Assembly: GCA_958403605.1 (NCBI GenBank)
Contig: CATXYA010000050.1
Coordinates: 1 to 8,463, forward strand
Length of the DNA: 8,463 bases
Source: an uncultured Oscillospiraceae bacterium
GTDB taxonomy: Bacteria > Bacillota > Clostridia > Oscillospirales > Ruminococcaceae
Reading direction: 5' to 3'
Part shown: positions 6,254 through 8,463 of the stretch, in pieces
Layout of the letters: each line of letters opens with the position of its first letter
Numbering within the stretch: position 1 is the stretch's first letter
Program-made: the position numbers and the translations under genes
The notes under the pieces: model-generated
Told to the model about the DNA's origin: nothing
Seen by the model: the letters and a program-made list of their open reading frames with translations, nothing else
The model's database searches: none

Positions 6254-6269
6254 GAGTAAACGTTAACTC
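6254..6269. promoter_or_regulatory. Putative LacI-type operator at the lacI start site
   Basis: GAGTAAACGTTAACTC is a near-perfect inverted repeat centred on CG (7 of 8 arm positions symmetric), with the central-CG architecture of LacI-family sites. It begins 8 nt downstream of the lacI -10 box, covering the expected transcription start, which fits negative autoregulation. It shares an 11-base half-site with the operator at 5136-5151. Confidence 0.75.
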
Positions 6270-6277
6270 TTGCTCCT

Positions 6278-6307
6278 AGCATACCGGATGGAGAGCCGTT
6301 TTGTCAA
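6278..6307 (-). promoter_or_regulatory. Sigma-70-type promoter of lacI
   Basis: On the minus strand a perfect -35 box TTGACA (6302-6307) is followed, after an 18-nt spacer, by TATGCT (6278-6283) as the -10 box. Transcription would start about 7 nt further on, inside the operator at 6254-6269, leaving a leader of about 50 nt before the lacI ATG. Confidence 0.75.
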
Positions 6308-6373
6308 GAGACAACGCGAATCTTTTTACAATTTCAAAGGAATCGGCATTTTTTTCCGGCGCCCCGCGCGTCA

Positions 6374-6416
6374 GGGACACAAACGGGCGGCGGCCCTTGT
6401 GGAAACCGCCGCCCGT
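6374..6416 (-). terminator. GC-rich hairpin, probable terminator of the GH13 gene
   Basis: An 11-bp perfect stem (6383-6393 with 6406-6416, arm ACGGGCGGCGG) encloses a 12-nt loop. On the minus strand it is followed by TTTGTGT, a weak T tract. It lies about 50 nt after the GH13 stop and upstream of the lacI promoter, the expected place for a terminator. The short T run keeps confidence moderate. Confidence 0.58.
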
Positions 6417-6427
6417 CCGCCCTGTTA

Positions 6428-6457
6428 GGCAAGCCGGCACCGGGGCGCCTGCTTGCC
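6428..6457 (-). other. Stem-loop just after the GH13 stop codon
   Basis: GGCAAGC (6428-6434) and GCTTGCC (6451-6457) form a 7-bp perfect stem, with a further inner GGC/GCC pairing possible. It lies 10 nt beyond the TGA and has no T tract. Together with the hairpin at 6383-6416 it forms a tandem structure that may protect the 3' end or assist termination. Confidence 0.45.
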
Positions 6458-6467
6458 CCAAAGGAGG

Positions 6468-8463
6468 TCAGTCCGGCTGGTACTGGATCTGCATGGAATC
6501 CAGCTCAAAGTAGGAGAATTTTCCGTCCATGCGCGCCGTGTAGAAGCTGAGCGTGTCGCCGGCTTTCAGCTCATACGTCTGCTCGGGCATCCGCACCGCG
6601 CCGTCCTCCAGGGGGATCATATCGGATTTCGCCGCCTGCTTGCCGTTTTGCAGCACCACCAGGATGGAGCTGAAGGCCTCGCCCACGCCCTGCACCGTAA
6701 AGGCGGGGATGGTGTAGGTGCCGTCCCTGGGCGCCACGAAGGTCAGCAGGCCATAGTAGCCGCCGCCCGCATTGGCATCCAGCTCAAAGTAGTTTTTATC
6801 GGGATAATAGGTGGTGCTGCGCCCGCAGCCGGCCCACTCGAAGTCATAATCGCCGTCGCCTGTGCGCTTGACGCGCCAGACGCCGCCCGCGTTGCCCTCG
6901 ACGGTGCCGCACACGCCCACCGTGCCGTCTTCCGCGGAGTAATACAGGTATTTCCACACGCCGCCGTCCGCGGTCTCCTCCGAGAATTCCGCCACGGGGT
7001 CGAACACCGTCTGGCTGTCCGGCACCTGTGCGGGCTGGTAGGAGGCGGCGGGCAGTTCAAAGGAGACATAATCCTTGGCGTCCTGCGCGTACTGGCGGGT
7101 CTGCTCCTCGATCTGCCGGTTGATGTTCGTCACCAGATATTCCGCGGCGGCGCCGGTGCCTGTGAAGGCTTCGCCGCCCTGGAGGTCCAGCACCACATAG
7201 CCGTAGGCGGGCAGCGTCACGCTGTCGCCGGACAGCGCGGCCTCGCCGTAGACCGCCATGGGCGCGGCGGTGCTCAGGCGCACGCCGCCGATATCCGTCC
7301 TGCTGAAATCGCGGGACGCCTTTTTGTCCGTCAGGTTCACCAGCACCAGCTTCTGGTCGCTGCCCTGATAACGGCGGTACGCGATGACGCCGCTGGCGGC
7401 GTCGTTGTAATACTCGATGTCCATGCCGTTGTCCTCGCCGAACTGGGCCTTGCGCATGGCGAGCAGCTCGGTGAAGAAGGCCTCGTTGCCGTTTTCATCG
7501 TTTTGGTAGATGATGGGCGCGCCGTCGATGGTGCTGATGAGCACCCACATGGCGCGGGCCTTTTCCAGGCCGTATACGTCCACGGCGCGGGCGCCGTCGA
7601 AGTTGGAATACCAGGGGGCCACGGTGTCATGGTTTTCCAGATACCGCCCAAACTGCAGCCCCTTGAAGGAGGAGGCCGTCTCGCTCTTGAGCCAGTGGGC
7701 CACGGTGGCGGCAAAGGAGACCTCGTCCATCCCGGCCTGCCGGCTGTACAGCGTGACGCGGTAGAACGGCAGGTCATAGAACAGATCGGTGGAGGCGGCG
7801 TAGTAGGGGCTCAGGTTGCCGTTTTCCGGCAGGACCATGGGCGTTTTCCCGGCGGCCTTGATGCCGTCGCGCAGGGCCTTGGTCATGGCCGCGCCGCCGT
7901 AAAGGCCGGTCTGGCTGACGCGGTTGTCCCCCGCGGGCTTCCAGTTGGGCAGCGAGCCCACCACGGCGTCGATGCGCGTACCCGTCAGGTGGAACTGCTC
8001 CGCCTGCTGCCGGGCCAGCTGCTGCATATAGGCAAGATAATCGGGGTTTGCGGAGTCAAAGGCGTAGCAGTCCCATTCGTTGCGCCAATGGGTGTACGCG
8101 GGATCGGGGTCCTGCCACCAGCGGTCCATGGACTCCCAGCCCCGGCGCTCTTCAGTCAGCCAGGGGTTGTCGTACAGGTTTTCCGGCTCCGTCACGCTGT
8201 CCTTGTTGTACAGGTACGGGCCGTGGGGCACGTAGTCGATCATGAATTCCAGGCCCAGGCGCTCGGCCTCGGCGCCGAAATCGGCCATCTCTTCCTTGGC
8301 CGCCGCGCGTTGCTCTTCCAGTGTGGCCTTTCCGGCGGCGCGCTTGGAATAACGCGCATCCACGTACTCCATGTTATAGGGCAGGTAGATGCTGCCGCCG
8401 GATTCCGGGTGCTCAAAGACGGGCAGCATCCACAGTGCGTCAAAGCCCAGCTGTTTGATGACG
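6468..8463 (-). CDS. Alpha-amylase-family (GH13-like) glycosidase, 5' end outside window
   Basis: The last 664 codons of a large glycosidase gene that enters from the right edge; the reading frame stays open to base 8463 (GFDALWMLPVF at residues 6-16 of the visible part), so the ATG at 8427-8429 is internal. The four GH13 regions are recognisable: region I as FMIDYVPHGP (73-82), region II as GTRIDAV with the putative nucleophile Asp165, region III as VLPENG with the acid/base Glu213, and region IV as ENHD with Asp279. Region I has HG where classical amylases have NH. After the barrel and a C-domain there is an extra beta-rich module from about residue 446 to the end, rich in Gly and aromatics, in which YFELD occurs twice; I do not recognise it. 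Such appended modules suggest a secreted or surface enzyme, but the signal peptide would be outside the window. It is transcribed toward lacI and ends in TGA. Confidence 0.83.
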   Translation of the reverse strand, partial: VIKQLGFDALWMLPVFEHPESGGSIYLPYNMEYVDARYSKRAAGKATLEEQRAAAKEEMADFGAEAERLGLEFMIDYVPHGPYLYNKDSVTEPENLYDNPWLTEERRGWESMDRWWQDPDPAYTHWRNEWDCYAFDSANPDYLAYMQQLARQQAEQFHLTGTRIDAVVGSLPNWKPAGDNRVSQTGLYGGAAMTKALRDGIKAAGKTPMVLPENGNLSPYYAASTDLFYDLPFYRVTLYSRQAGMDEVSFAATVAHWLKSETASSFKGLQFGRYLENHDTVAPWYSNFDGARAVDVYGLEKARAMWVLISTIDGAPIIYQNDENGNEAFFTELLAMRKAQFGEDNGMDIEYYNDAASGVIAYRRYQGSDQKLVLVNLTDKKASRDFSRTDIGGVRLSTAAPMAVYGEAALSGDSVTLPAYGYVVLDLQGGEAFTGTGAAAEYLVTNINRQIEEQTRQYAQDAKDYVSFELPAASYQPAQVPDSQTVFDPVAEFSEETADGGVWKYLYYSAEDGTVGVCGTVEGNAGGVWRVKRTGDGDYDFEWAGCGRSTTYYPDKNYFELDANAGGGYYGLLTFVAPRDGTYTIPAFTVQGVGEAFSSILVVLQNGKQAAKSDMIPLEDGAVRMPEQTYELKAGDTLSFYTARMDGKFSYFELDSMQIQYQPD

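Noticed and set aside
6460..6470. The minus strand reads TGACCTCCTTT at the GH13 stop, like the 16S rRNA 3' tail; the plus strand reads AAAGGAGG like a ribosome binding site.
   Set aside because: Only about nine bases match, no rRNA sequence surrounds it, and no plus-strand gene follows at proper spacing.
1..8463. CRISPR arrays, tRNA or rRNA genes, insertion sequences, phage or attachment sites.
   Set aside because: No repeat-spacer pattern, cloverleaf, transposase motif or terminal inverted repeats were seen on either strand.

Overview
The window is a GC-rich bacterial catabolic locus in which every supported gene lies on the minus strand, so transcription runs from right to left. Strong AG-rich ribosome binding sites, a CcpA/LacI-type regulator and the gene repertoire point to a Gram-positive anaerobe of the Clostridia (gut-type Bacillota). 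That placement is an inference; no rRNA or other marker gene is present.

Layout from right to left: the 3' part of an alpha-amylase-family (GH13-like) glycosidase gene (6468 to beyond 8463), followed by tandem GC-rich hairpins; a LacI-family repressor gene (5213-6217) with a recognisable sigma-70 promoter and an operator at its transcription start; a Rho-independent terminator (5160-5188); a second copy of the operator (5136-5151); then a tight run of six genes. These are a D-allulose-6-phosphate 3-epimerase (alsE-like), a ROK sugar kinase (alsK-like), an RpiB/allose-6-phosphate isomerase (stop and start overlap by 4 nt with alsK), an inosine-uridine-type nucleoside hydrolase, a family 4 NAD-dependent glycosidase (GH4), and a PfkB-family sugar kinase that runs off the left edge. 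No intergenic stretch exceeds 300 bases; the largest is 6218-6467.

The epimerase, ROK kinase and isomerase resemble, in recalled sequence motifs, the E. coli D-allose enzymes AlsE, AlsK and RpiB/AlsI. Together they would convert D-allose to allose-6-P, allulose-6-P and fructose-6-P. The nucleoside hydrolase, GH4 enzyme and PfkB kinase would add routes for releasing the sugar from N- or O-glycosides and for a further phosphorylation. A ribose/nucleoside salvage reading (nucleoside to ribose, ribose-5-P, ribulose-5-P, xylulose-5-P) fits the same enzyme families and cannot be excluded. No transporter or PTS gene is visible.

The two most notable points are an in-frame TAG codon (1345-1347) that splits an otherwise fully conserved GH4 gene into two halves, and a pair of matching inverted-repeat operators that place the repressor gene and the six-gene operon under common control.
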